Below are positions 55,318-63,274 of a stretch of DNA of 64,000 bases, in pieces; positions within the stretch are counted from its first letter, which is position 1; every line of letters starts with the position of its first letter. The notes below the pieces were generated by a model that worked only from the letters and a program-made list of their open reading frames with translations, searched no databases and was not told the origin of the DNA. Source of the stretch: Paracoccaceae bacterium (lineage in GTDB: Bacteria > Pseudomonadota > Alphaproteobacteria > Rhodobacterales > Rhodobacteraceae); the NCBI GenBank assembly GCA_020832655.1, contig JAFIEF010000012.1, forward strand, positions 1 to 64,000. The letters run 5' to 3'. A program made the translations under genes and the position numbers.

Positions 55318-56661
55318 TTGAAAAGACTGCTCGTGCAACTTAATCACAAGCTGGAATCCCGCCTGCCCGAACAACGGCTTTTCCTGAGATCTGACACCAC
55401 CACCCGTTATGTTCGCCTGCGCCCGCTGACTCAGGCGGTTGGTCTGGCCTCTGTGGCCAGCTTTTTCGCCTGGGGGGTAATCGCGACGTCGATCCTGCTG
55501 ATGGATGCCATCGGATCAGGGACATTGCGCGATCATGCGATTCGCGATCAGGCAAATTACGAACAGCGCCTGAACGAACTGGCCGCCGAACGCGACCAGC
55601 GCGCGCTGGAAGCCGAAGCCGCGCAGCAGCGTTTCTCGGAAGCGATGGAACGGATTTCGGGCATGCAGCTTCAGCTTCTGGCCTCGGAAGAGCGCCGGCT
55701 GGAACTGGAAACTGGCCTCGATAACGTCCAGCGCACCGTCCAGCGCGTGGTGCGCGAACGCGACCAGGCGCGCGCGCGGCTGGCCGAAGCAACGCAAAGC
55801 CTGCAAGCTGAAACCGGAACGTCGCGCACCGCCGCAGACCAGTCGCGCGACATGGAACAGATGCTGGACTATCTGCTGGCGGCAATGGACCGGATGAACT
55901 CCAACAGCTACGAGCTCAGCATCGATGCCGAGCAATCCGTCAACCGCGCCAATCATCTGGCGCTGGAAAACGAGTTGCTGCGCGACCGCAACAAGCTGAT
56001 CTTCTCGCAACTGGAAGAGGCGCTGGAAGCCGTGGTCGCCCCGATGGAGCGCGTCTTCAACGCAGCCGGGGTATCGCCCGATCAGATCCGGCGGCTGGTC
56101 CGGCAGGGGTCGGATTCACGCACCGCCGCGCTGCGCCCGATTGCGGTGTCCACCTCTGGCACAATGGCCCAAAGCCCCGATATCGAACGCGCAAATGCCA
56201 TTCTGGGGCGGCTGGCTGACATCAACGCCTATCGTCAGGGCATTGACCGCCTTCCCGTCGCCCGCCCGATTTCTTCTGCCCGCGTACGCCAGACATCCGG
56301 CTTTGGCATGCGCCGCCACCCTTTGACCGGACGCTCGACCATGCATAACGGGCTTGACTGGGCCGGACCGCGCGGCACGCCGATTCTGGCCAGCGCCGAT
56401 GGCGTCGTCAAGCAGGCGGGGCGGCAGGGCGGCTATGGCAATCTTGTCATCATCCAGCATGATTTCGGCATAGAAACATATTACGCGCATTTGAACTCTG
56501 TCGATGTCAGACCGGGACAAAGGGTCTCGCGCGGGCAAAGAATTGGTGGTATGGGCACCACAGGCGCGTCGACCGGCGTGCATCTGCACTATGAAGTGCG
56601 CGTGGGCGGTCGGCCAGTAAATCCACTTACCTATATAAGGGCTGGACAGCATGTTTTCTAA
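55318..56661 (+). CDS. M23 family (LytM-type) peptidoglycan endopeptidase
   Basis: A 447-residue protein starting at TTG with GGGGAA upstream. One membrane helix (about residues 40-62) anchors it; residues about 70-240 are coiled coil (LNELAAERDQRALEAEAAQQ). The C-terminal ~120 residues are an M23 domain: SGFGMRRHPLTGRSTMHNGLDWA (core RRHPLTG and MHNGLDWA) and GVHLHYEVRVGGRPVNP with the zinc-ligand HLH. It should cut peptide cross-links in the periplasm. It overlaps the bactofilin gene by 11 bases, a pairing known from shape-control modules. Confidence 0.92.
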   Translation: MKRLLVQLNHKLESRLPEQRLFLRSDTTTRYVRLRPLTQAVGLASVASFFAWGVIATSILLMDAIGSGTLRDHAIRDQANYEQRLNELAAERDQRALEAEAAQQRFSEAMERISGMQLQLLASEERRLELETGLDNVQRTVQRVVRERDQARARLAEATQSLQAETGTSRTAADQSRDMEQMLDYLLAAMDRMNSNSYELSIDAEQSVNRANHLALENELLRDRNKLIFSQLEEALEAVVAPMERVFNAAGVSPDQIRRLVRQGSDSRTAALRPIAVSTSGTMAQSPDIERANAILGRLADINAYRQGIDRLPVARPISSARVRQTSGFGMRRHPLTGRSTMHNGLDWAGPRGTPILASADGVVKQAGRQGGYGNLVIIQHDFGIETYYAHLNSVDVRPGQRVSRGQRIGGMGTTGASTGVHLHYEVRVGGRPVNPLTYIRAGQHVF

Positions 56662-57286
56662 AAGCCGCATCAATGAACCGGGACCAAAAGCCGAGGCAGA
56701 GACCAAGCCCGCTGCCGCCCCGGACACGACCCCCTCATTCCTGCGTCAAAGCAGCGGTGCCGAGAGCACAGGCATGGCACAGACCACCAAGGCCAAACCC
56801 GCCGCATCCGTTCTGGCGCCTGATCTGACAATCACCGGCAATCTGAAAACCTCTGGCGACATCGTGGTCGAAGGCAAGGTTGACGGCGACATCCGCGCGC
56901 ATGTGCTGACGGTTGGCGAAACCGCCATCATCCGCGGCGAAGTGGTGGCGGATGACATCGTCATCAACGGCAATGTCATCGGGCGTGTGCGCGGGCTGAA
57001 AGTGCGCCTGACTTCTTCGGCACAGGTCGAGGGTGACATCATCCACAAGACCATCGCAATCGAATCAGGGGCGCATTTCGAAGGCTCGGTGCAGCGTCAG
57101 GACGATCCGCTTCAGACCAATCGTGGCGTAGCGCAGCAACAGCCTGCGGCGGCGGCAAACGCGCCAAGGCCCGCCCCGGCCAGCCCGGCACCTGCTGCCC
57201 CCGCGCATATGTCCCAGGCGCAGCGCCCGGAAGTGTCTGATGCAATCAAGAAAGCTGCCGAACAGAAGAAATCGGCCGGCAACTGA
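56651..57286 (+). CDS. Bactofilin family cytoskeletal protein
   Basis: A 211-residue protein. The central bactofilin beta-helix (residues about 50-155) contains GDIVVEGKVDGDIRA, GETAIIRGEVVADDIVINGNVIGRVRG in pieces, and VEGDIIHKTIAIESGAHFEG. N- and C-terminal Pro/Ala-rich tails are disordered. Bactofilins polymerise without nucleotides at the membrane and can localise M23 peptidases. Its start lies inside the peptidase gene (11-base overlap), so the two are translationally coupled. Confidence 0.93.
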   Translation: MFSKSRINEPGPKAEAETKPAAAPDTTPSFLRQSSGAESTGMAQTTKAKPAASVLAPDLTITGNLKTSGDIVVEGKVDGDIRAHVLTVGETAIIRGEVVADDIVINGNVIGRVRGLKVRLTSSAQVEGDIIHKTIAIESGAHFEGSVQRQDDPLQTNRGVAQQQPAAAANAPRPAPASPAPAAPAHMSQAQRPEVSDAIKKAAEQKKSAGN

Positions 57287-57309
57287 TATTGCTTCGCAGT
57301 ATTTCGGCG

Positions 57310-57343
57310 CCGCAACTGCCCCCTGCGCAGTTGCGGTGTTTTT
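57310..57343 (+). terminator. Intrinsic terminator after the bactofilin gene
   Basis: CCGCAACTGC (57310-57319) pairs with GCAGTTGCGG (57327-57336), followed by TGTTTTTC. The rest of 57344-57580 shows no gene. Confidence 0.85.
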
Positions 57344-57580
57344 CATTTTCCGCAACGGGCAACGCCCCGCTCTTGGCCGTTGGCGGAACGTGATTCTGGC
57401 CGCCCTTGTGCCCTAGAAAGCGCCGGAAGAAGCAATCAACTGACTGATTTATAGAATAAATATTTGGCCGCGGCGTCCTGCCGCGTGTTGATTCCGCCCC
57501 AATATACGCCAGCCTGTCGCGGCAGCGCGTGTCAGGCAAAGATACGTCGCTGATGATGGCGATGTTCGACAAGAAAGCGC

Positions 57581-57664
57581 TGGTGCGGGTGGGGAGACTC
57601 GAACTCCCACGCCTTGCGGCGGAGGATTTTGAATCCTCTGCGTCTACCATTCCGCCACACCCGC
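57581..57664 (-). tRNA. tRNA-Leu (CAA)
   Basis: On the minus strand the sequence begins GCGGGTGTGGCGGAATGG and ends with an encoded CCA at 57583-57581. Acceptor ends GCGGGTG/CACCCGC pair. The anticodon stem GAGGA/TCCTC encloses TTCAAAA, anticodon CAA. The long variable arm (GCCGCAAGGCGT) and the 84-base length are typical of leucine tRNA. Confidence 0.95.
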
Positions 57665-57899
57665 AGCGCTTGCCCCGCATAGCGCGGTTTTTCCGGCCCT
57701 GCAACTGCCAAGATGCGTCTGTCGCAACATCATCAATGCGCGCCCTCGCGGCTGCAAATACCCGCCCTGATTGACCTGAAGCCAAAACTACGCTATCGCC
57801 ACGCTACCCCGAGCCTTCGCTTGGGGCATCCGCTCGCGGGGCGCCCGGAAATCTGCGTCCCATAACTGTTCCGGCACAATGCCGAAACCCTGGACACGC

Positions 57900-59318
57900 A
57901 TGACAAAATTCTCTGAACTGAAGCTGGACCCGAAGGTCCTCAAAGCGATTGACGAAGCCGGATACACCACCCCGACCCCGATCCAGGCCCAGGCCATACC
58001 GCACGCGCTTGACGGGCGCGACATTCTGGGGATTGCCCAGACCGGGACCGGCAAGACCGCCTCGTTCACCCTGCCGCTGATCACCCGGCTCGGCCGCGGG
58101 CGCGCGCGCGCAAGAATGCCGCGCTCTCTGGTTCTGGCCCCCACACGCGAACTTGCCGCCCAGGTGGCCGAAGATTTCAACACCTATGCCAAATATACCA
58201 GACTGACCAAGGCACTGCTGATTGGTGGCGTGGCCTTTGGCGAGCAGGACAAGCTGATTGATCGCGGTGTTGATGTGCTGATCGCCACCCCCGGCCGCCT
58301 GCTGGATCATTTCGAGCGCGGCAAGCTTTTGCTGACCGGGGTAGAGGTGATGGTCGTGGACGAGGCCGACCGGATGCTGGATATGGGTTTCATCCCCGAT
58401 ATCGAACGTATTTTCGGCCTGACCCCGTTCACGCGGCAGACCTTCTTCTATTCGGCCACAATGGCGCCCGAGATCGAGCGCATCACCAACATGTTCCTGT
58501 CAAACCCGGTTCGGGTCGAAGTTGCACGGCAGGCCACGGCCTCGGAAACGATCACGCAGGAACTGATTGCGCTGGACGCCACGCGCCGCGACACCGCCGC
58601 CAAGATCAAGCGCGAGGCCTTGCGCGAGTTGATCGCCGCCGAGGATGACAGCCTGGAAAATGCGGTGATATTCTGCAACCGCAAGGTTGATGTCGATATC
58701 GTCGCCAAATCCCTGATCAAGCACAAGCTGGACGCCGCGCCCATTCATGGCGATCTGGACCAGTCGGTGCGCACCCGCACATTGGACAAGTTCCGCGCCG
58801 GTGAATTGCGCCTGCTGGTGGCATCTGACGTGGCCGCGCGCGGGCTGGATGTGCCTTCCGTCAGTCATGTGTTCAACTTCGACCTGCCTTCGCATCCTGA
58901 AGACTATGTCCACCGGATCGGGCGCACCGGCCGCGCCGGACGGTCGGGCAAAGCGATTTCGCTGATGGTACCGGCTGACCAGAAATACCTCGACGCGATC
59001 GAGGCCTTGCTGGAAAAATCCCTGCCACGGGGAACAGCGCCGCAACTTGCCCCGCCTGCGGACAAGAAGGAGAAGAAGGTCGCCGAAAAATCCGGCAGTG
59101 CCCGAAAGCCCGCGCAGCGCAGCGACGAAGCCGCACGGGCCGACAACCACAATGTCCAGCCAGAACCCCCTGCGGCAGAGCCGCGTGCGCGGCGCAGCGC
59201 GGCGCGCCCCGAACGCGCGCCCAAAGCTGCTGGTGCAAGAGAGCGCCAGCACGACAAGGTTGTCGGCATGGGCGATCATGTGCCCGACTTCCTGATGCGC
59301 GAGTTTCGCAGCGCCTGA
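57900..59318 (+). CDS. DEAD-box RNA helicase (RhlE-like)
   Basis: A 472-residue helicase with Q motif FSELKLDPKVLKAI...YTTPTPIQAQAIP, Walker A AQTGTGKT, Walker B VVDEADRMLDMG, SAT (YSATMAPEIE) and HRIGRTGRAGRSG. The C-terminal ~90 residues are a basic, Ala/Pro-rich, presumably RNA-binding tail (PRARRSAARPERAPKAAGARE, in part). It remodels RNA in ribosome assembly or decay. I chose the ATG at 57900; an in-frame ATG at 57879 adds seven residues. Confidence 0.93.
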   Translation: MTKFSELKLDPKVLKAIDEAGYTTPTPIQAQAIPHALDGRDILGIAQTGTGKTASFTLPLITRLGRGRARARMPRSLVLAPTRELAAQVAEDFNTYAKYTRLTKALLIGGVAFGEQDKLIDRGVDVLIATPGRLLDHFERGKLLLTGVEVMVVDEADRMLDMGFIPDIERIFGLTPFTRQTFFYSATMAPEIERITNMFLSNPVRVEVARQATASETITQELIALDATRRDTAAKIKREALRELIAAEDDSLENAVIFCNRKVDVDIVAKSLIKHKLDAAPIHGDLDQSVRTRTLDKFRAGELRLLVASDVAARGLDVPSVSHVFNFDLPSHPEDYVHRIGRTGRAGRSGKAISLMVPADQKYLDAIEALLEKSLPRGTAPQLAPPADKKEKKVAEKSGSARKPAQRSDEAARADNHNVQPEPPAAEPRARRSAARPERAPKAAGARERQHDKVVGMGDHVPDFLMREFRSA

Positions 59319-59391
59319 CACCGAACCAAGGGATGCGGCTGCGCACAGGCGTCTTCGGCCACGCTGAAAAGCCACGCAAAGCCGCCCTCTA

Positions 59392-59492
59392 GCGTGTCGC
59401 GTTTATTTGCATTCACGCGATCCATTCTGACCTTTTGTGGTCGCGTGACTTTTTGCGCAAACCGGTTCCCACTTTTGCGCGACATGCTCTAG
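59392..59492. repeat. REP-like palindromic repeat region (copy 2)
   Basis: TAGCGTGTCGCG (59392-59403) and GCGCGACATGCTCTAG near 59477-59492 are imperfect inverted ends. The minus strand at the right reads AGAGCATGTCGCGCAAAAGT then GGGAACCGGTTT, which matches the repeat at 35570-35614. A dispersed, non-coding element. Confidence 0.65.
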
Positions 59493-59782
59493 CCGCAATC
59501 CAGACGCGCGCGCAGCACCCCGCTATCGCCTTCCAGACTGCCGGGATAGATGCCGCATCCGGTCAGGTCTGGGATCGCGCGGGCCATTGCGGTCCGCAAA
59601 CGCGGCTGATCGGCGCGCGGGGCATATCCGTGGCGAATGACCTCGACCTGATCCCCTGCAAGCCACAGCGTCATGTCATAGCCTTCCGCAACAAACGCCG
59701 TCGCCTCGGCGCCCGACATCCAGGGCGATGGCGAGTCACAGGCGGCAAGCACCAACAGCGCAAGGATCGGGCGTTGCAACAT
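59489..59782 (-). CDS. Small predicted lipoprotein
   Basis: A 97-residue protein with a lipobox (LALLVLAAC, Cys about residue 15) following a short hydrophobic signal, so it is probably an outer- or inner-membrane lipoprotein. The remaining ~80 residues are neutral with two further Cys (TGCGIYP, RLDCG) that could form a disulfide. I do not recognise the family. The gene overlaps the end of the REP-like repeat by a few bases at its stop. Confidence 0.72.
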   Translation of the reverse strand: MLQRPILALLVLAACDSPSPWMSGAEATAFVAEGYDMTLWLAGDQVEVIRHGYAPRADQPRLRTAMARAIPDLTGCGIYPGSLEGDSGVLRARLDCG

Positions 59783-59893
59783 TCCGTCCAGCGTGCCCCG
59801 AATGGGTTAAGCATTCGTTACTGATGCTGTCCCCCGACACCACCGATTCCCATATTGCGCGGCCCGTCAAAGCAGTCTACACAGCGCCGCACC

Positions 59894-59969
<76 letters not shown>

Positions 59970-60015
59970 TCATTCAAACTGTACAGCCCCGGTTCAGGGC
60001 CACGTTTGCAGCAGG

Positions 60016-60915
60016 TCATGATGGCGCATCATCATCTGCCCTGATGCCCGCCAGTGCGGCACGCAACACCCCGTCGGCAGCGGCAAGCTCTTGGCGCGCG
60101 CGTTCGGCGTCAAGCCCATGCGCCACAAGGATCGCGGCTTTCACCCGCCAGCCGGCCTGTTCCAGCGCCGATTGTGCCGCTTCTGCCGAAACCCCGGCAA
60201 TCTGCATCACCATATCGCGCGCGCGTATCCGAAGCTTCTGGTTCTGCGGGCGCATATCGACCATCAGCCCGTCATGAACATGGCCCAGCCGTACCATAAG
60301 CTGCGTCGAGATCATGTTCAGCACGACTTTCTGCGCCGTGGCGGCTTTCATCCGGGTGGAGCCTGCGACCACCTCGGCGCCGGTCTCGATGACCACACCA
60401 TGTTCGGCAACGCCCTGCAGCGCCGCACCGCGATTGCACGAAATCCCGGCTGTCAGCGCACCCGCCATGCGCGCGGCCTCGACTGCGGCCAATGTGAAGG
60501 GCGTGCGCCCGCTTGCGGCCAGACCGATGACAACATCATCCGCCCCGATCCCGGCCTTTGCCACCTGCAGATGCGCGTCCTGCGTATCATCCTCGGCGCC
60601 CTCTATTCCGCGGCTCAGCGCGGCCCGCCCGCCCGCGATCAGGTAATGCACGCGCTCTTCGGGCCAGTTGAAGGTCGGCCCCAATTCCGTGCCATCCTGC
60701 ACTGCAATACGGATCGATGTGCCCGCCCCGGCATAAACCAGCCGCCCGCCTGCACGAAGGCGTGGCAGGGCAGCTTCGACCAGATCGGCCAAGGTTGGCA
60801 GCGCGGGGCCGATGCTGGCCACGGCAGCGATCTGGCTTTCCCAGATGGCGCGCATCGCGGTCAGGCTATCCCAACTGTCTAACGCGCGGAAACGGGGGTC
60901 GGCATGTTCAGTCAT
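60016..60915 (-). CDS. murQ: N-acetylmuramic acid 6-phosphate etherase
   Basis: A 299-residue SIS-domain protein with LVYAGAGTSIRIAVQDGTELGPTF (core GAGTSIRIAVQDGTELGPTF), GLAASGRTPF and GSTRMKAATAQKVVLNMIST (core GSTRMKAGTAQK type). It splits the lactyl ether of MurNAc-6-phosphate in cell-wall recycling, downstream of NagZ-dependent steps. I chose the ATG at 60915. No murP, anmK or amgK is adjacent. The upstream side abuts the putative attachment site at 61187. Confidence 0.93.
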   Translation of the reverse strand: MTEHADPRFRALDSWDSLTAMRAIWESQIAAVASIGPALPTLADLVEAALPRLRAGGRLVYAGAGTSIRIAVQDGTELGPTFNWPEERVHYLIAGGRAALSRGIEGAEDDTQDAHLQVAKAGIGADDVVIGLAASGRTPFTLAAVEAARMAGALTAGISCNRGAALQGVAEHGVVIETGAEVVAGSTRMKAATAQKVVLNMISTQLMVRLGHVHDGLMVDMRPQNQKLRIRARDMVMQIAGVSAEAAQSALEQAGWRVKAAILVAHGLDAERARQELAAADGVLRAALAGIRADDDAPS

Positions 60916-61186
60916 CGGCAGAGCCTTCTTGCAAGGGTCATGATACGCGGCGTCAGGCTGGCCATCGTGGGCACAAAACTGAAAGGTGCCAGCAATATCG
61001 GACCCCGGCAAGACAGGCTGCCTGAATTCCGCGCCCTGTTCGTCGCACCACCACCCGGTCATCAGCCCTGATGCAGCGCTGTGCGCGCATGATCAAGCGC
61101 ATGATGGCGGACCACTGTCAGCGCTGCTGCAACGGTCGGGCGGGCTGTCGCAACAGGCTGTCTGGCCGGGTAGAAATGCGGAATTC

Positions 61187-61206
61187 TGGCTGGGGTGGTA
61201 GGATTC
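61187..61206 (-). repeat. tRNA-Gln 3'-end fragment, attachment-site-like
   Basis: Minus strand reads GAATCCTACCACCCCAGCCA: the end of the T-loop (GAAT), T-stem (CCTAC), acceptor strand (CACCCCA), discriminator G and CCA. A72 and G73 fit tRNA-Gln, whose U1-A72 pair and G73 are diagnostic. The rest of the tRNA is missing, as expected for an att repeat left by a tRNA-targeting integrase. Confidence 0.65.
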
Positions 61207-61285
61207 CCAGTGAGGTTTCTCAGCCTATTCGTAAGCTCATGATTATACACAAACTTTTTTACGACACCCCCGACACATATGAAAT

Positions 61286-61319
61286 GTGTTGCAGTTTTGT
61301 GTTGCAGTTATGTGTGACA
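61286..61319 (+). repeat. Short tandem direct repeat, 13-bp unit
   Basis: GTGTTGCAGTTTT (61286-61298) is followed by GTGTTGCAGTTAT (61299-61311) and a degenerate third unit GTGTGACA. It resembles iterons or a transposon end, and lies 60 bases before the IS91 remnant. Confidence 0.55.
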
Positions 61320-61381
61320 GATCAAGGAACTTCAATCAACCCCACAAAAACGGGCGTGGAACGTAGACGCCTCATTTCATC

Positions 61382-61621
61382 GCCCCTTTCGGAGGACCCG
61401 AGGCCGTGCTGGCCTATCTCAGCCGCTACACCCACCGCGTCGCCATCTCGAACGCGCGTCTGGTCAGCGCAGATGCCCAAACCGTCGCTTTCCGCTGGAA
61501 GAATTACCGCATCAAATCTGGTGACCGCCAAAAGGTCATGCGGCTGGCCACCCCCGAGTTCATCCGCCGTTTCCTGATCCATGTCCTGCCTGATGGCTTC
61601 CATCGCATCCGGCACTACCCC
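61382..61621 (+). pseudogene. IS91 family transposase, C-terminal fragment
   Basis: The frame reads FGGPEAVLAYLSRYTHRVAIS (seen as LAYLSRYTHRVAISNARL), VAFRWKNYRIKSGDR, and FIRRFLIHVLPDGFHRIRHY, the C-terminal part of IS91/ISPsy-type Y2 transposases. Everything N-terminal (the catalytic tyrosines) is missing, and the similarity breaks after RIRHY. It is a dead remnant. Confidence 0.82.
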
Positions 61622-61639
61622 AAGTCGCAATCGACAAGT

Positions 61640-61835
61640 ACAGGCACCTTTGTGTTCCGAAAAAACCGACGAGCTTTGGGGCGAAAAGGCTTCCCGTAAC
61701 GGCCCCCAGTGCCGCGACAGACAGGACTAGCCCGTAGGCGTAGGCGGACATAGCCAGCACATCCTGCGCAAAAAGAACCTGAACTGTGATCGTCGCCGTC
61801 GCGATGAAGTTCGCGATCCCCAACACTATGGCAAT
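61640..61835 (-). pseudogene. MFS transporter fragment
   Basis: The minus-strand frame reads FIATATITVQVLFAQDVLAM and YGLVLSVAALGAVTGSLFAPKLVGFFG, one or two helices and the motif-A-like loop of an MFS exporter. It is fused to IS3-like sequence upstream and to antisense IS91 sequence downstream, so it cannot be functional. Confidence 0.65.
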
Positions 61836-61935
61836 CTGCGCTGGAAAAAGCCCGCGCTTGCGGCAGTATTCGGCCAGATCAGCATCGTTCAGCGCCGCCG
61901 TTTCCAGAGCGGCGTAACGCTGTATAGCGAACGGC
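61832..61935 (-). pseudogene. IS3-family transposase OrfA fragment
   Basis: The minus strand reads ALNDADLAEYCRKRGLFPAQI, which matches the segment after the helix-turn-helix in IS3-group OrfA (ALNEAELxxYCRExGLYPEQI type). It runs directly into the MFS fragment, so it marks an old insertion or recombination junction. Confidence 0.65.
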
Positions 61936-62000
61936 CCATGCGCATACTATCGCGCGGCAGAATGCCCGCGCTGAGATCGCTTCAGCACGGGCGCTCCTAC

Positions 62001-62519
62001 TTATCCAGAGATCATGCCGAAGCAATCTGCGGGCCGCACCGTGACCGGCGTCCCGCCGAACTGCGGGAGCTCTGACATCTGATCAAAGACCTGGAAGAAC
62101 CGCGCGATCAGACGCGTCGTGATCTCGGTCTGTGTCCCGGATGCGGCGCAGTCAAAAAGGTCGCGGTGCTTCCGTGTTTCCGCTACGAAATGCGCCCGAT
62201 CACAAGGCTCTTCGATTTCGAAAACAGACTTCATCAAAAAAGCCACCCGGTGCAGGTCGCGATCTTCGGGGACCACCGGCAGTTCCAGGATCACGTCAAA
62301 CACCGTCTCCGTAAGCACTTCCCACAAAATCTCCAGCTCGCGCAGGTCTTCCGCCGCATCCAGCGTGAAAAGATCAATGCCAGAGGCCTGAAGCGTGATC
62401 TCGGTCTGGATCGTCTTCTTGAAGCGGCGCAGCAAAAGGTAAAACGCCGCCATCGTCGGCGTGAACTCTGCAATCGCTTTCGCTTCATGCGCAGCAGTGG
62501 TAATCTTCGAAGTAGCCAT
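62001..62519 (-). CDS. Hypothetical helical protein
   Basis: A 172-residue predicted alpha-helical acidic protein with no signal peptide or membrane helix. The first half includes TPTMAAFYLLLRRFKKTIQTE, seen as FYLLLRRFKKTIQ; the second has DLRELEILWEVLTETVFDVIL. I do not recognise the family. It is divergent from the small ribbon-helix-helix gene, with 134 AT-rich bases between the starts. The location next to IS remnants suggests an accessory or mobile-element gene. Confidence 0.6.
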   Translation of the reverse strand: MATSKITTAAHEAKAIAEFTPTMAAFYLLLRRFKKTIQTEITLQASGIDLFTLDAAEDLRELEILWEVLTETVFDVILELPVVPEDRDLHRVAFLMKSVFEIEEPCDRAHFVAETRKHRDLFDCAASGTQTEITTRLIARFFQVFDQMSELPQFGGTPVTVRPADCFGMISG

Positions 62520-62559
62520 TGGTCATCTCCTATTCAGATGGCTTGGTCAGGGGCCTAGT

Positions 62560-62653
62560 TGGTGTTCCAGCACCGCTGGGCCCCGTTGCATTTGTTAGCA
62601 ACATTCTATATATTGCACTTGAAACGATATACGTCAATAGCAAAGTTCTAACA
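62560..62653. promoter_or_regulatory. Divergent promoter/operator region
   Basis: An AT-rich segment with TTGCATTTGTTAGCAACATT and two TATA-type stretches (TCTATATATT, GATATACG), plus a short inverted repeat TTG-TTAG-CAA. It is suited to control by the small ribbon-helix-helix protein. Inference only. Confidence 0.4.
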
Positions 62654-62827
62654 ATGACAGCAAAAAGCGAACTGCGTTCAACTCCTCTAGGTCTCCGGGT
62701 TACCCCTTCCCTTAAGTCTGCCATTGAAAAAGCGGCAAAAGATGACCGCAGATCAATGGCCTCGATGGCCGAACTGATCCTCACGGACTGGCTCGAAAAC
62801 AAGGGATACCTTGAGAAAGATGGCTGA
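62654..62827 (+). CDS. Small ribbon-helix-helix DNA-binding protein
   Basis: A 57-residue protein with the Arc/MetJ-type pattern: a beta strand TPLGLRVTPSLKSAIEKAAK (core GLRVTPSLKSAIE) and a helix pair ending SMASMAELILTDWLENKGYL. Such proteins are DNA-binding repressors, often in toxin-antitoxin or mobile-element loci. No toxin-like gene follows it. The longer frame from 62519 is not needed. It probably represses itself and the divergent gene. Confidence 0.7.
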   Translation: MTAKSELRSTPLGLRVTPSLKSAIEKAAKDDRRSMASMAELILTDWLENKGYLEKDG

Positions 62828-63274
62828 TCTGGTGAATTAAGGTGAGCCCAAAGGTAGAGAATTCGTCACCCGTGAAAAAAACCTTCAGGCGGCCCTGACC
62901 TTATCCTGTCAGGGCCGCCCTGCCGTAAGTGATGCGCATTGTTCCAGCGCCAACCGGGCACCAGCGCAGCGTAATGGAACGACGCAAAGGGCGGAGAGCC
63001 GACTGTGATCTTGCAGCATCGCATCTGCAGCATTCGGCTAAAGCTGCCGTTCGCCATGCCGACCGCGACCGCCGCAGTGCGCAAGAATCTATAGGCGCTA
63101 AGGTACAAATTTTGTAAACTTTTACTGACGTGCCCAGTCCACTCCTGCTGATCAACACGACTCTATATTTGCACGTTCGCAGATATTGAGCATAAGTATT
63201 TAGATGAGCTTTTATAGTGGCAAAAGCTTTTTCCTTGAAGCAACGCTGGCTTCCAGAGCGACACCATATTCGAA
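62828..63274. other. Stretch without a credible gene; one long hairpin
   Basis: GGCGGCCCTGAC (62888-62899) pairs with GTCAGGGCCGCC (62908-62919); on the minus strand it is followed after 6 bases by TTTTTTT, so it may end transcription from the right. Bases 62930-63110 are GC-rich with only short overlapping ORFs on both strands, and 63110-63260 is AT-rich. I see no other feature. Confidence 0.5.

Noticed and set aside
62866-63158. Several 60-85 codon ORFs on both strands
   Set aside because: They overlap each other and a hairpin, have no ribosome-binding sites or recognisable motifs, and look like chance ORFs in GC-rich DNA.
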